This document shows positions 27,701 through 36,782 of a stretch of 64,000 nucleotides of DNA, one piece after another. The stretch's first letter is position 1. Every line of letters starts with the position of its first letter. Below the pieces are notes generated by a model, which was given only the letters and a program-made list of their open reading frames with translations, ran no database searches and had not been told where the DNA came from. This DNA is from Angiostrongylus vasorum. Lineage: Eukaryota; Nematoda; Chromadorea; Rhabditida; Metastrongylidae. The stretch is taken from positions 4,276,667-4,340,666 of the forward strand of contig JADANN010000443.1 in assembly GCA_018806985.1 (NCBI GenBank), read 5' to 3'. Made by a program: the position numbers and the translations under genes.

Positions 27701-30700
27701 CAAGAAATGCTGGGATTTACACAGTTGATCCAAATATAAGTCGTGTAACGGGGTGTGAGAGGCGCACTGATTAGAGGTGCAGTGCGTTATACCCATTAGT
27801 TCGAACTTAGCATCGAGTCAACTATTGAATATCATGCACGGTGAAGCTTAAATGCAACTATACTGTTTATACATGAGACAGTGCCTTTCCTGCAATCACT
27901 CGTTAACAGTAAAAGTACTAAGAAAATAGTATCGAAAATCTGAATAGACATGAATGTGTAGTTGAAGTTACGGTAGAAATAATTGGATCTTAAAGGGAAA
28001 AAAAACGGCTGAATTTACTACAGTCGTCAACGACTTCATAGTTCTAACTGAATTCGACTTGTAAAACGAACTGGATTCTTTGTATTGTAATTTCATTTCT
28101 CCCTTCTTATTGCTACAGGAACGGGTCATGGTCACAGGTTAATGTGACAATCATAGCATACATATCTTAGGAAAGCAATAAATTCATAGATAAACTCATT
28201 CAAAGCCGAATCTACTGCGTCCCTGCATGTCTTTAAATGCTCAGAAGGCAATCATTGTGTATGAATGGACGCATTTATCACGAATTGATGTCCTCAGTTT
28301 GGATTATGTGGCGATTTATTCCTTGGTACAAAAAACATAACACGAATCTTGTCATGTTTCGCTTCATTGGTTTCTAGCAATATTGAGATTACGAGGATTC
28401 AGATCACCAGAACGAATGGCTTTGAACTGTCGACTGGAATCGTTATGACTCTGAAAAAAGCGAAGACGCAGAGGTGACAGGCACAACGGAATTTTTACAA
28501 CCTCATGTTAGCTTATAAATGCAACAATATTTATTGTGCTATATTTTATGACATGACCTGAATACGTCACTGTGTGGATCCCAGAACTTCTTGCTTTTGA
28601 ATGATTTCGTGGCATCACCATCTGCGAAGTATTCAAACTCTTTTTGCATATGGTTTCGGCTGTCGCATGAGGATTCTTTGTTCTTCGACGTGAATGTCGT
28701 TGATTGCTGGTCGAGTCGATGCTTTCTGGAATCCTGAGATAGTCGCGCTTACGCGTTCTAATATGAATTAGGGAAGTTAGCTTGACCCATAGAAATCTAG
28801 TACCAATTTCCGGACTTCCATGGCATAAGAGGCTTAGTGGGCTTAGTGTGGCGACGAACTAGTGCCTTGGTATCTGCACTGTCCGCCTAATCAACAGAAT
28901 CATAACCACTGCGCTGTCCGCTACCAGTACAACAATGTACTAATCAGATTTCGAAAGGCAAGTTAGTATCTTCACAGCAGAAATCCTTTGTAAGTACCAC
29001 AAAAAAGATGTCAACCTGTTTTCTGCTACGCAGAAAAAACCGTGAATGCAGTTTAGCAGAAATATGAAAATCACACGTCATGGATTGAACAAAAAATGTC
29101 TCTGGTTGCCATATCAACGTGTTGTGTTTTGTCAGTAATAAAAAATCTTTTTTGATAACCGTGGAAGAATGTGAAGTTATAAAGTAAATAGATGAACTAA
29201 ACCACTCCACGACGAAAGGGCAACTAAGAGGACTTGTTTTTCTTATTTACTGCCTTTTCCAAGTTTTCACGGCAGGGTATTATTTGTGACACAACCACAA
29301 TAATGCTGAAATATTTGCAAAACTCCGGACCGTAGGTGGGGGTGGGGAACGAACGCACTATTGTCCTTTCCGGGGGAGTATAGGAATTCAATCAGAATAA
29401 GAGGAATTCAATCAGACTGCGATCTCTTTACCAGTTACCCAGTGAGTGGTGATGAATTTCTGCACTTGACGCTATGGTGCAAAAAATTATTATTTATCTC
29501 TTGGATACTGTTTTAAATAGAAATTGCATCATCTCTGTTCCTATAAACTGCTTATAAGCTCTCCAATCGGCTCGTTTCTTCTTCATCGACTCTACTGTTC
29601 ATCACAATGGTTTTGTCCATTCCGAGCACTAGGAAATATTAGTTCTGCTGAGCGTGCACAGATGAAACATCAGAAATGATTTCGGTGTTCACGAACATTG
29701 CTTTCATTTGGTTTAGTAGCTGACCGATTTTTCCATCAGTTCTACACGGACCGCTACCTTACAATATTCACTCCGCCTAGCGAATAACACGTTTGTAACG
29801 CTAACTCTCACTGTACCTATTCCACAATTATGAAGCCATTTCGTCCTTACTTAATGCTCGTAACTATGACACCGTACGACTCTGTAGCTGAGTAGTTAGT
29901 AGTGCTGTGCAATAAATACATGGTCCGAGGTTCAATTCCACGCCCCGGACAAAGCAAGCACTCTCTCCCTATGGGGCTGGCACGTTACTATTAAATTTGT
30001 TTGGAAAAGTAGAAAAACTGAATTGATTTGATAAATTAGCCATCAACAAGTCATTGTATAGACCAAATAAGCATTTAGTCACCAATACGTTACTACGAGT
30101 GGAGTCAAATGCATGCCGCCTCCCTAAGAAGCTGGTGAATGCCGAAAACTTCTAAGCATAATTAAACTGCTCACAGGAGCTGTGTTTAGTTAAATGAATG
30201 TAAACGGAATTGCTTAGTAAGGCCTAAAAGACATCATTAGAGAAACTGAATGATTTTAATTCAGGTTACGAAACGGTTTTATTGAATACCGTTCATGTTA
30301 ATGGGACTTTCCTAGACTTAAGCAAAATTCGTTGAAGCGTTAGCCGTTGTAGAAAACTCAGCTCAACTCACAGAGAAAACCGTAACTGGTTTTAATTGTT
30401 ACTTTGACGCTGAGTTGCTGACCATAAAGATTTATGGCTTCCACGCTGCTTCGTGCCTATTGTTGTCGCTGTTGTCGCTGTCTCCCTCAGTCCCTCGCTG
30501 ACAAGAATATGTCGATTAGTACGAAGACTCATACTCATTGAGGCATGTTGACGATAGTTACGTATTCGTTCGTCAACAAAATTGTCATCTAACGCCTGAG
30601 ATCGGGATCAATCTCTTTCTCTTCATTATGCAGCCCTTTATGAATATGGCGTCTAACTATATGAATGCGTGGACCTCTAGAAGCATTCTTATAGGTGATG

Positions 30701-33700
30701 AGTAGGAGATAGACAGTAGTAGCACCACCGTCTTGTGCACATATTCTGATGTCATTCTTCGTTAAAAACCTCCTTACACTTTTTCAACGTCGAATGTTCT
30801 CATCGAATCGGTTTTCATTAAACTGAAAACATCACTGAAGTGGAAGTGCTGAACTCTCTCACACACCTACGACTTTTTTTTAATGTTGACTATGACAATA
30901 TCTCCCTATTCACTCTTTAGTTTCTGCATCATTTTCTTCGTGGGTGTATAAGCGCATAACAAACAACTGAAGCGTGGCGCTTTATGGAATCATATGAAAA
31001 TGAATTTGGGTGGCTTTTTTTCTTCGTTACTCAGTCAAAAGTCAAAAGATGACGATGTATACCATGCTATGAAAATATTTTTTGGCCATCTTTTTTTGAC
31101 TGTATGAAAAATGAGGGCGCATGTAACGCGCTGATTAGAGGTGCCTTGCAATACAAAATGGGCCCTTGGTTCGATACCATTCCCAGGACTAACCATCTGT
31201 TCCGGGCCGGAAAATTGGAACCAGACGAGCCCTGGGTGGATAAAAAAACGCTAACTTGCTTCGTCGATAGGCTCTGGCAAATCGTATTGTGAGCCAAAAG
31301 TGCATTCAGTCATCTCCACGATGGAGTAAAATTGGAATCGAATGCATGACATATCCCCTCAAGAGTCGAGCAACGCTGAGCGCTCCATCTCTTATCCTTT
31401 ATGTTTTGAAATGATAGTTTTGAGGGATTCAAATTTACATTGTTAGTCCATCTAATCATAAATGTCATAAATTTGTGGCAGATAATTTTTGTTCCATATT
31501 TTGATGTTCTCATTCATTTTTTCACGGATTTACAACTAATAATTAAAACTGACTCGTTCGGTTAGATTCTATGAAGACGCTTATTATTATATTGATAGCT
31601 TTGTTATGGATTTTCTTTCCTTTGCACTGAAGGTATTTCTTCTCGATTTAACCTTTTATGGCTGCAAGTGTAGCACAAATTAGCTCCAAGTTTTCTTTTC
31701 TGCGATTTCTTTAATGAATGACGGAAAATCTGACGTCATCTCTAAGAACCTGACATTTGCTGCAAATGAGCTTCCACTCCATAAACTGTAATATTTATGA
31801 AGGAAAAAAACAGGACGGAACGTTAGAGAAAAGCTTATTCTGTGTTCAAATAGCTTCATTGCTTTTAATGCATAGATTACTTATCATTCATACAATGTTT
31901 TTTTAAAATTTCTGGTTCCCTCTTTCTAAATACATGATTAATACTAGTACTAAGTACTGCACGTAGCACGATGGCACAAGTGACATCTAAAAAATACGCG
32001 CAAGGCCCAGGTTCTATTCCACATTCGGCCAACCAGCCTCCATCCCTCCTAACTCAAAAATTGGTAGTTGTCTGGGAAGAGGTCCCTCTTATACAGAAAC
32101 GCTGACGTCTGCCTGTGGTGATGACCTTGAAACTTCATAGAATGGCTGTCCCAGGATTCCAGAGAAAATCGACTCTATCAGCATTCAACCACATTCCTAA
32201 AGAAAACCAAAAATCCTCTGGCAACAGCCAAATCCACATAAAACATCCGAAAACCTTTGTGGATGTTTTTTTTTCACTTAACTTGAGTACAAAGCTGAGA
32301 CGTTAGCAGGTATGAAGGAAGAGATCCACGGAGTTCGTTTCTGTACTTCTTGTTACCCTAAGTCTTCTGCCTAACTCATGAGACAAAACGCTAACATCGT
32401 AGACAGAAAAGAATTTCAAGATACGGTCCATAAGGAAAGAGATGAGCTCCTCTGTTGAGTTCCATGGCTTCCCTACGATTATGGTGAAAGTAGGAGTGAA
32501 AACAATTGAAGAACGATGAACAATTACGAATCCGGAGTTCACCATTGCTAAACGCAGATGAGCATTCTAAAAGGACTGACGAGTGTTCCCGAAATTCTGG
32601 CGGATGACTTCAAACTGCTTTTACCCACGTGTATGAAAATTTGTAAACGAACGATCTATCTCTGAATCCATTGCCATCAATTTGATAACGGAAAGTTCGA
32701 CGTTTCCACTACACTGTATTGCAGTAAACACATTTCTATGTACTAGTGTGAAGAAATATTTGCTTCCATTGGATGTCAACTAGTAAAACCCACGAGCATC
32801 TTAGTTGAACTATTTCAATCCTGTGGTGTCTAATCTCTTCAATGAAGGAAGATTCGGTGAAATAGGTTGGCGATCAGGTGTGTACCTTAAGGTATCCACA
32901 GGAAGAGACCCAGATTGCTTTTCGAGCTTTTTTTTTCATTCAGATCTATTCAAAACCAAGCATATTTATTGTTATGATGATTACTGTTGAAAGAATAAAT
33001 AAAGAATAAAGCGTTCGGCGTAGATGCGCCGTGCACTCGACACCGTTACGAATCGTTAATGGTAATTGAATGCGCTGACCATCTGGCTTATACAATGACA
33101 TGCGGTGCTCTGCTGATGTATTAAGTCAGTGCTACTATCCTTCCAGACAACTCAGCTCTGGATACCAATTTTTCGAACCCAGAAGGATGGAAGGCCTGGT
33201 AGGTTTGGGGGCACGAGATCGAACCAGCGAACACGTGTATGTCGCACGGCACTTTTGACCACTGCGCTACACACGGCCATGATAATCTGTTTATAACGAT
33301 ATGTTTGTTAATGTACCTTTATTTGCTATATTCATTTTACTCATATTTTGTACTTATTTGCTATTTATTATCGAAAATTTGGTACTTTTTGAAACTGAAC
33401 AGCCTCCCACATATTATAGAGTAGATTACCTTAGTTATAATTAATTAACAAAGATGCTCGAAAATGTCCATGGCGAATTCCTCAGTCGCATTTTTCCACT
33501 GAGACTTCACCAAATATAATTCAGCTGATCTCTCATGTCTGCCTATGATTTCTCAAAGGCAAACATCATCTAACCATTCAGAAAATAGAAATGGAAGCCC
33601 TCCTAGTGTTAGTGTCTGTTTTATTGGTTTTATGGTTGTTTTTCTCCAACGAGTTCTTTCCGGTTACAGAGTGACGATGTGCGATTTTGAAGTTCGAGTT

Positions 33701-36221
33701 CTTGGCAACAAGCATCGACACTCTGTACAATGCGTGTTGATGATCAACATGTTCAACGAGAAGGTATAACTAAAGTCACTTTTAGTTAGTACTAAGCATA
33801 CATACTTCCTTGCGAGGGCGCGTGTAACGCAGTGGTTATGAGTGCCATGTATGTTAGAGAGCAGATATATGTTCGTTGGTTCGATACTGCACAGCAAACT
33901 AACCAATCCTTTCTTCCGTGGTCAGTGTATTGGTATGCTATGCACCCGAAAACCATTGCATAGGTCAAATATGCACTCATTCACCTCTACTATACCATGA
34001 ATTGAATCAAATGCGTGTTGCATTACTTGGATGATTAATCAAAAGCGAACACTTTATCCCTACACTTTATCTTTCATATATTTTCATCGAATTCTACCCT
34101 GCTGCTATAAATAGCATGTGAAACGGCACTTGAAATAAGAAACAAATAAAGTCACTCTTTTATTTACTATTCTTTTTTATAGCAGGATAAATAGGAAAAA
34201 AAAGCTCTCGGTGTTGATCAATCTCGGAGGGATGCACCATGCATTCGATTTCATCAAGTATCGCTTGGAGGTGACTGGGTGCATATCTGGCCTTTACAAT
34301 GACTCGCCGTAGCATACCGATGTATCGATCCAGTGCTGCTATCCTCCCAGACAAGTATGGCACCAATCTGCCGACTCCGGAAAGATGGAAGGCTTGGTGG
34401 GCCATGGGCGCGGGGATCAATTCCACGTGTATGTTGCAGCGGCGTCTCCAACCACTGCGCTACACGCGCCCTTATGGCAGGATATAATGTGAAATATACC
34501 CACAATGGTGCTCGTTTACAAAACTCCGGACCGCAGATGCTATCACTCTTTTTGGGAGCTAACGGATTCACCACCACACCATGCGGGTCCTTCATTTCAC
34601 CTTTCTCTCAGCCGTGTTTCATAGGTGCTATTGGCGTAAAGAGTTCTCCACCGCAGGCACCTGCGGTCCAGAGTTTTGCAAATATCTCAGCACCACTGTG
34701 GGTTTAAGAAACAAAAAAATACTACATAACCGAAAAGTTATAACTAAGTCGGCATATTGCAGGAATAAACGTTATTCTTTGAAGGCTCCTTTACTCCCTC
34801 TCACACATCACAGTTGTAATTTTAACGCTTTTCTGTTTGTTTTCCTACTAAAAAGTTCGATGCCATACATATCGAACTCTCATATTGGTTCATCAAGGAT
34901 ATAGCTTTTATTTTTTTACACGAATCTGGTTCTCCCTATCACAGTCAAAAGCTATCTTGAATTTATGGCATATATTGCCTACTAGTTCATATTGGTGTTA
35001 CATCGCTTTCTGTTCATTTTCGAAGGGAAATGAAAGGTTTTGCAAAAATCCCGAAATGATCTGGCTTCATTCTTTTACTTTATAAATGAATTACTTAAAA
35101 GCATTAAAATGATTAAAAGTATCTAGGTCTATCTCTTCATCTGGTTTTGGCTACTCGGTATCGGCATTTATACTGCTGGTAACTTCATATACTGGTGTCT
35201 TCAGCTTCTGTCTCACGAGAAACGAACCAGTTTCGTCAGCTGCTATCTTAAAGTTCTCAAATTAGTGAACGAGGAAGACCTCTCGCGTAAGTTTGCTTAC
35301 TGGACATAATTCTTCAGTGATGAGATTAACACTTGAAATAACAAATGATCTCAAGTTTGAATGTCATCACTGAGGATTTACGGATTCGCGAAATTGTTTA
35401 AATTTCCTTAGCTTTACGTCTATATTCTAGATCAACGATTACTGAACAAGTTTGTGCAGAGGTCGTTACGAGCTGATGGGGTGTTCATCCTTCACCTCAT
35501 TTCTAAAAACGCCGGTGATATTATCACCAGCGATATCATCGCCACGTTATGGAAGAACTTCCTTGAAGACGAGGCACAGAAGGTTATCCAAGCTTATTTT
35601 ATCCTAGGTTATCCAAACTGATAGAAGAGATCTGAAACACCTCATCTCCAGAAGCGACTTAAGGCACTGACATTCATTATGTGATGCTCTACTTGATCCC
35701 ATAAGCCACTGATATGTCGTAGCAATAGATATCCCTGGATGACAAACTAAAGAGAAAAAATGGAGCTCATTTCTCCAGCAGGTCACTAAGGCTTAGTAGG
35801 AGTTCGACATTCTTATCTAAAGGCCCAGACAATGAAATATCTACCATGTTATAGCCTGCGAACTTAATGAGTAACTGTCTCCCAAGAGTAGTGTGAATAA
35901 GCGGCCCTCTACTGAACCTTCTTAGTGTGGTTTCTGTGAGATAAGCGTACTCCATAAAGCAGCTTACAAATAGCGTATCGAATTTCCATATCTCCTATCG
36001 AGGAGCGTCATCTACTTTAAAAAGCGCTTTTCTTCCTATTAAAATGAACCAATTCTTCTACCTCCAATGGATCGCAGTAACAATGGATTTATGTATTTGA
36101 TTCATGAAAAATATTTATATATCAACTTTCTAACTTTTAGGGACGCGAGGGCCCTCACGCGCCTACTCTCGAGGATGTGGACGGGTTCAAAGAGCAACTT
36201 GACAAACATCCACTTAACTAG
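7993..36221 (+). CDS. Innexin B, gap-junction subunit, 12-13 exons over 28 kb, one frameshift in exon 1
   Basis: Exons: 7993-8121, 9751-9797, 10922-11032, 12369-12461, 13227-13306, 13593-13650, 14543-14608, 23550-23658, 23729-23821, 33670-33763, 35127-35286, 35431-35582 and 36141-36221. All junction phases agree. Expected length is about 423 aa, normal for innexins. Landmarks: [14 protein letters not shown] then TM1 (about residues 28-45), [28 protein letters not shown] at about 97-103 then TM2, TM3 in [40 protein letters not shown]4 in [18 protein letters not shown], and [11 protein letters not shown]. The frames before and after a T7 run at 8093-8099 differ by one base. With one T removed the exon total is divisible by 3 and TM1 reads LSAKQ. 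The last exon is an alternative: reading through 35582 gives a stop at 35621 (409 aa). C. elegans chromosome I has tandem innexin pairs (inx-12/13, inx-21/22, from memory); orthology was not assigned. Confidence 0.9.
8093..8099 (+). other. T7 homopolymer at the innexin B TM1 frameshift
   Basis: Read as it stands, the frame from MFFLDAF runs through VLFFTHIEC and then stops before the donor at 8122. With six Ts it reads [11 protein letters not shown], the usual innexin TM1 ending. A homopolymer length error in the assembly is the simplest explanation; a true loss-of-function allele is the alternative. Confidence 0.8.
10030..10063. repeat. (AT)n microsatellite in innexin B intron 2
   Basis: An uninterrupted alternating AT tract of about 34 bp. 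Confidence 0.98.
11120..11315 (-). repeat. Family E SINE-like repeat
   Basis: In innexin B intron 3. Contains tgctgagataattacaaaac, ggactgcaggtgtctgcgg, gaacgaacgcgctattatcc and acgcgttcaccaccacacc. Close to the copies at 12642 and 20010. Confidence 0.8.
11985..12172 (+). repeat. Purine-rich (GA) tract in innexin B intron 3
   Basis: About 185 bp that is almost entirely A and G on the plus strand, with gacag, aaaga and gagaga units and very few pyrimidines. It ends about 200 bp before exon 4. Such polypurine tracts can form triplexes; no function is shown. Confidence 0.85.
12642..12870 (-). repeat. Family E SINE-like repeat
   Basis: In innexin B intron 4. Hallmarks are gatactgagatatttgc, ggaccgcaggtgtctgcg, ttccgagggctaacgcg and ttcaccaccacaccatgc. 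It ends with a short inverted tail near 12855 (catcattgtggttgtg). Confidence 0.8.
15182..15612 (-). mobile_element. F-family non-autonomous element with RTE 3' tail
   Basis: Read on the minus strand, it ends in sequence matching the end of an RTE ORF2 and its simple-repeat tail (compare 23880-23925): cttggatacttgga on the plus strand next to cctcattggttg. Its body has agatttgccaccatgcgact and ttactcttagctaggcttcc, found again at 26650, 39245 and 62283. It lacks reverse transcriptase, so it probably moves using RTE enzymes. Confidence 0.65.
17041..17810. repeat. Fold-back repeat, G family, two arms
   Basis: The left arm begins with tttatttcggctaatgtttg and ttcttcatcag, the complement of the G-family ending. 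The right arm (about 17490-17810) runs to gatcagtctggctttgaaga. The middle is a diverged 250-bp spacer. Similar arms occur at 21890, 42545-43375 and 49030. Confidence 0.6.
17846..18160 (+). repeat. tRNA-like SINE, family S2
   Basis: Head tgaagtagcgcagcggttaa (A-box-like) and actagttcgaccccttc (B-box-like), then a body ending agaagtgctgaaatcc...gatgacgggtcatgtaaaag. The same 3' body is seen at 51504-51885 (agaagtgctgaagtgcttgg, gacgggtcaaataaaat). Confidence 0.75.
18312..18550 (+). repeat. tRNA-like SINE, third family (S3)
   Basis: Has taaagcagtggtttgagcgg and, 40 bp on, ggtggttcgaccacgtgc, spaced like Pol III boxes. Its far end (cgatgtttgatggagtcgag) matches the complement of 38905-38945. 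Directly abuts the GT microsatellite. Confidence 0.55.
18558..18760. repeat. (GT)n microsatellite, about 200 bp
   Basis: Long GT tract with scattered AT and GGGT variants. It produces open frames on both strands (Cys-Val or His-Thr runs) that are not genes. Confidence 0.99.
19003..19310. repeat. Single arm of the 1927-3072 fold-back family
   Basis: Shares ggaaaggtcaaattgac, ctactcagccaaacac and aacagcttcttttaaacacc with the left arm at about 2005-2120, and ends in tcacgcgtgatcacaagg, the complement of 2740. Only one arm was found here. Confidence 0.75.
20010..20335 (-). repeat. Family E SINE-like repeat, longest single copy
   Basis: Contains the core (ggtgtctgcggtggggaacg, cgttcaccaccacacc) plus the extension caatcacccgtcaacgggat and ggcattgaacccagttaagc seen at 52280 and 55615, and runs into ttactgcctattctttttaa. 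Confidence 0.85.
21890..22090. repeat. G-family arm with coding-like ending
   Basis: Contains ggatggacatccgtcctcta, matching 43095-43110, and ends on the plus strand in a frame reading [12 protein letters not shown] then stop, just before cctgatgaaacttctg. Confidence 0.65.
22350..22460 (-). repeat. S1 SINE fragment, 3' end
   Basis: Contains gatcggtgttcatcaatctc and gagggatgcgtcatgtc, the tail of S1. The promoter end is absent, consistent with 5' truncation at insertion. Confidence 0.6.
23550..23821 (+). CDS. Innexin B exons 8-9 (TM3 and start of loop 2)
   Basis: Exon 8 (23550-23658) enters in phase 1 and reads [16 protein letters not shown], the TM3 helix. Exon 9 (23729-23821) reads [16 protein letters not shown] then [11 protein letters not shown], typical of innexin loop 2. 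The 70-bp intron between them is the shortest in the gene. The exons sit between two introns of nearly 9 and 10 kb, directly upstream of a minus-strand RTE remnant. Confidence 0.92.
23880..25640 (-). mobile_element. RTE-type non-LTR retrotransposon remnant (reverse transcriptase and ORF2 C-terminus)
   Basis: On the minus strand the clearest part, 24903-25154, reads [18 protein letters not shown], then [20 protein letters not shown], matching the RTE fingers/palm region, which usually reads [20 protein letters not shown]. Upstream pieces recall the RTE stretch leading to LLSVLYKLF; downstream pieces recall the AGKK block, the LRAHLFDST block and the ending VGARTTNEDG before AAGT-type simple repeats at 23866-23885. 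Many stops and frameshifts, so it is inactive. The endonuclease end was not found, so it is 5' truncated. Confidence 0.85.
26650..26975 (-). mobile_element. F-family non-autonomous element, diverged
   Basis: Shares tgtggttcccttgtcccgag, ggatatttgccaccgtgcga and the cacaatgg...ggaggga end with the copies at 15182 and 39245. The most diverged of the four copies. Confidence 0.65.
27391..27640 (+). repeat. S2-type tRNA-like SINE
   Basis: Head gagcattggtagtggtgcc with cgtgccgatcccaccctg as B-box-like element; body cctcttatcactcg and cttgcaatccaagtgcgaac, shared with 51504. The 3' body is truncated or diverged. Confidence 0.6.
27755..27812 (+). repeat. S1 SINE head fragment
   Basis: gaggcgcactgattagaggt and cccattagttcgaact look like a decayed A and B box. 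Compare 31113 (gggcgcatgtaacgcgctga). Confidence 0.4.
29235..29385 (-). repeat. Family E SINE-like repeat, truncated
   Basis: Has tactgccttttccaagttt...cggcagggta, aataatgctgaaatatttgc, ggaccgtaggt and ggggaacgaacgcactattg, then breaks off before the cgttcaccaccac block. Confidence 0.75.
29870..30155 (+). repeat. tRNA-like SINE, S1-related
   Basis: tctgtagctgagtagttagt (A-box-like), gtccgaggttcaattcca (a clear B box), then a body with ccctatggggc, attagccatcaacaagtc and gtggagtcaaatgcatg, and an end like the S1 tail. Not a functional tRNA: no cloverleaf stems were evident. Confidence 0.7.
31113..31403 (+). repeat. tRNA-like SINE, S1
   Basis: Head gagggcgcatgtaacgcgct, B-box-like ggttcgataccattcc, then tgcattcagtcatctccacg and aatcgaatgcatgaca. 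Ends in ctcttatcctttatg. Confidence 0.7.
31960..32277 (+). repeat. tRNA-like SINE, S2
   Basis: cacgatggcacaagtgac, then cccaggttctattccac (B-box-like). The body has cccaggattccagagaaaat and aatcctctggcaacagcc, seen also at 51685-51760. Confidence 0.7.
33008..33284 (-). repeat. tRNA-like SINE, S1
   Basis: On the minus strand it starts with the tRNA-like head (plus strand: gatcgaaccagcgaacacg and ccactgcgctacacacgg). Body: gtcagtgctactatccttcc and ggaaggcctggtaggttt. Lies 386 bp upstream of innexin B exon 10. Confidence 0.8.
33670..33763 (+). CDS. Innexin B exon 10 (loop 2 cysteine motif)
   Basis: Reads [21 protein letters not shown] and ends NMFNEK before gtataa. It is 94 nt and phase-compatible with exon 9 (CG|A, Arg) and exon 11. 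The innexin A counterpart at 3239 is not split at NEK but continues into TM4. The exon sits between SINEs in opposite orientation (33008-33284 minus, 33814-34062 plus). Confidence 0.95.
33814..34062 (+). repeat. tRNA-like SINE, S1
   Basis: Head gagggcgcgtgtaacgcagt, B-box-like gttggttcgatactgc, body tcaaatatgcactcattcac, end gaacactttatccctacac. Lies 50 bp after innexin B exon 10, opposite in orientation to the copy at 33008. Confidence 0.8.
34200..34472 (-). repeat. tRNA-like SINE, S1, near full length
   Basis: Reverse copy: gtgttgatcaatctcggagg, cagtgctgctatcctcccag, gggatcaattccacgtg and ccactgcgctacacgcgcc (promoter end at 34472). Forms a head-to-tail-inverted neighbour pair with 33814-34062. 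Confidence 0.82.
34473..34708. repeat. Family E composite with inverted end
   Basis: Starts as a forward-reading E copy (ggcaggatataatgtgaaat ... caccaccacaccatgcgg) and ends with the reverse motif ccaccgcaggcacctgcggt and gcaaatatctcagcaccact, so the two ends can pair as a hairpin. Confidence 0.75.
35127..36221 (+). CDS. Innexin B exons 11-13 (TM4 and cytoplasmic C-terminus)
   Basis: Exon 11 (35127-35286) carries TM4 ([18 protein letters not shown]) and [16 protein letters not shown]. Exon 12 (35431 onward) carries [18 protein letters not shown] and [14 protein letters not shown]. Two endings are possible: splice at 35582 (aag|gttatc, weak donor) to 36141-36221, ending [20 protein letters not shown] after a good acceptor; or read-through to TGA at 35619-35621. 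Both keep frame. The spliced form is preferred because the 81-bp exon reads like protein and has a strong acceptor. Confidence 0.75.
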
Positions 36222-36782
36222 GCCTGAAATCAAATTGCGCCAGTATTAAGTGTTATTGATCGTATACTGCCCGAATATTTTCATAGATCCTCATAGTTCT
36301 TCACAGAAAGCTTCCTACTCAACCCAGTCGATTTCTCTCTCTCTCTCTCTCTCTCTCCCTCTCTCTTTCTCTCTGTTCTCAGTATTAGGCTTTCAACTCC
36401 ACCAGTGTTGCCTTACTTATATCGCTGATGATTCCATAGATAATAATGGCCAAATTAAAACTATTTCAGTGACCGACAACTAGATAGAACTAATAACCGA
36501 TAGTCATCTTGTATACTTGTTACTTGTGGTCACTGTTCACACGATTCTCCTCATAAAGCACGAAGATGTGTGTCGTGCACACAAATGTATCTAATTGAGC
36601 TTATAAATCATTCCATATCATGATTGAGATCGAGCATAGGTTCAAGTTTTTTCCTGTTTGCCAAATTTACTTTTGCTAAGTAATTTGTTTTATCAATATA
36701 ATGATAAAGAACTTCTTTATCAAAAACGTTTTCTATGCTTTGAGGGTACTGAATGCGACAAAGTGTAAACAGACTCCATTTC
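36222..36782. other. Convergent gap between innexin B and sld-2
   Basis: Contains a (CT)n tract at 36329-36375 and no gene. The 3'UTRs of both genes must lie here. No canonical AATAAA was recognised for either. Confidence 0.6.

Larger units (their letters stand above)
23822..33669 (+). other. Innexin B intron 9 (9.8 kb), repeat-filled
   Basis: Holds the RTE remnant (23880-25640), an F element (26650), SINEs (27391, 27755, 29870, 31113, 31960, 33008) and an E copy (29235). Stretches 25640-26640, 27815-29230, 30160-31110 and 32280-33000 show no convincing gene. Confidence 0.7.

Noticed and set aside
29870..29955. A tRNA gene, suggested by clear A- and B-box-like motifs
   Set aside because: No acceptor or anticodon stems could be paired, and it continues into the SINE body found elsewhere.
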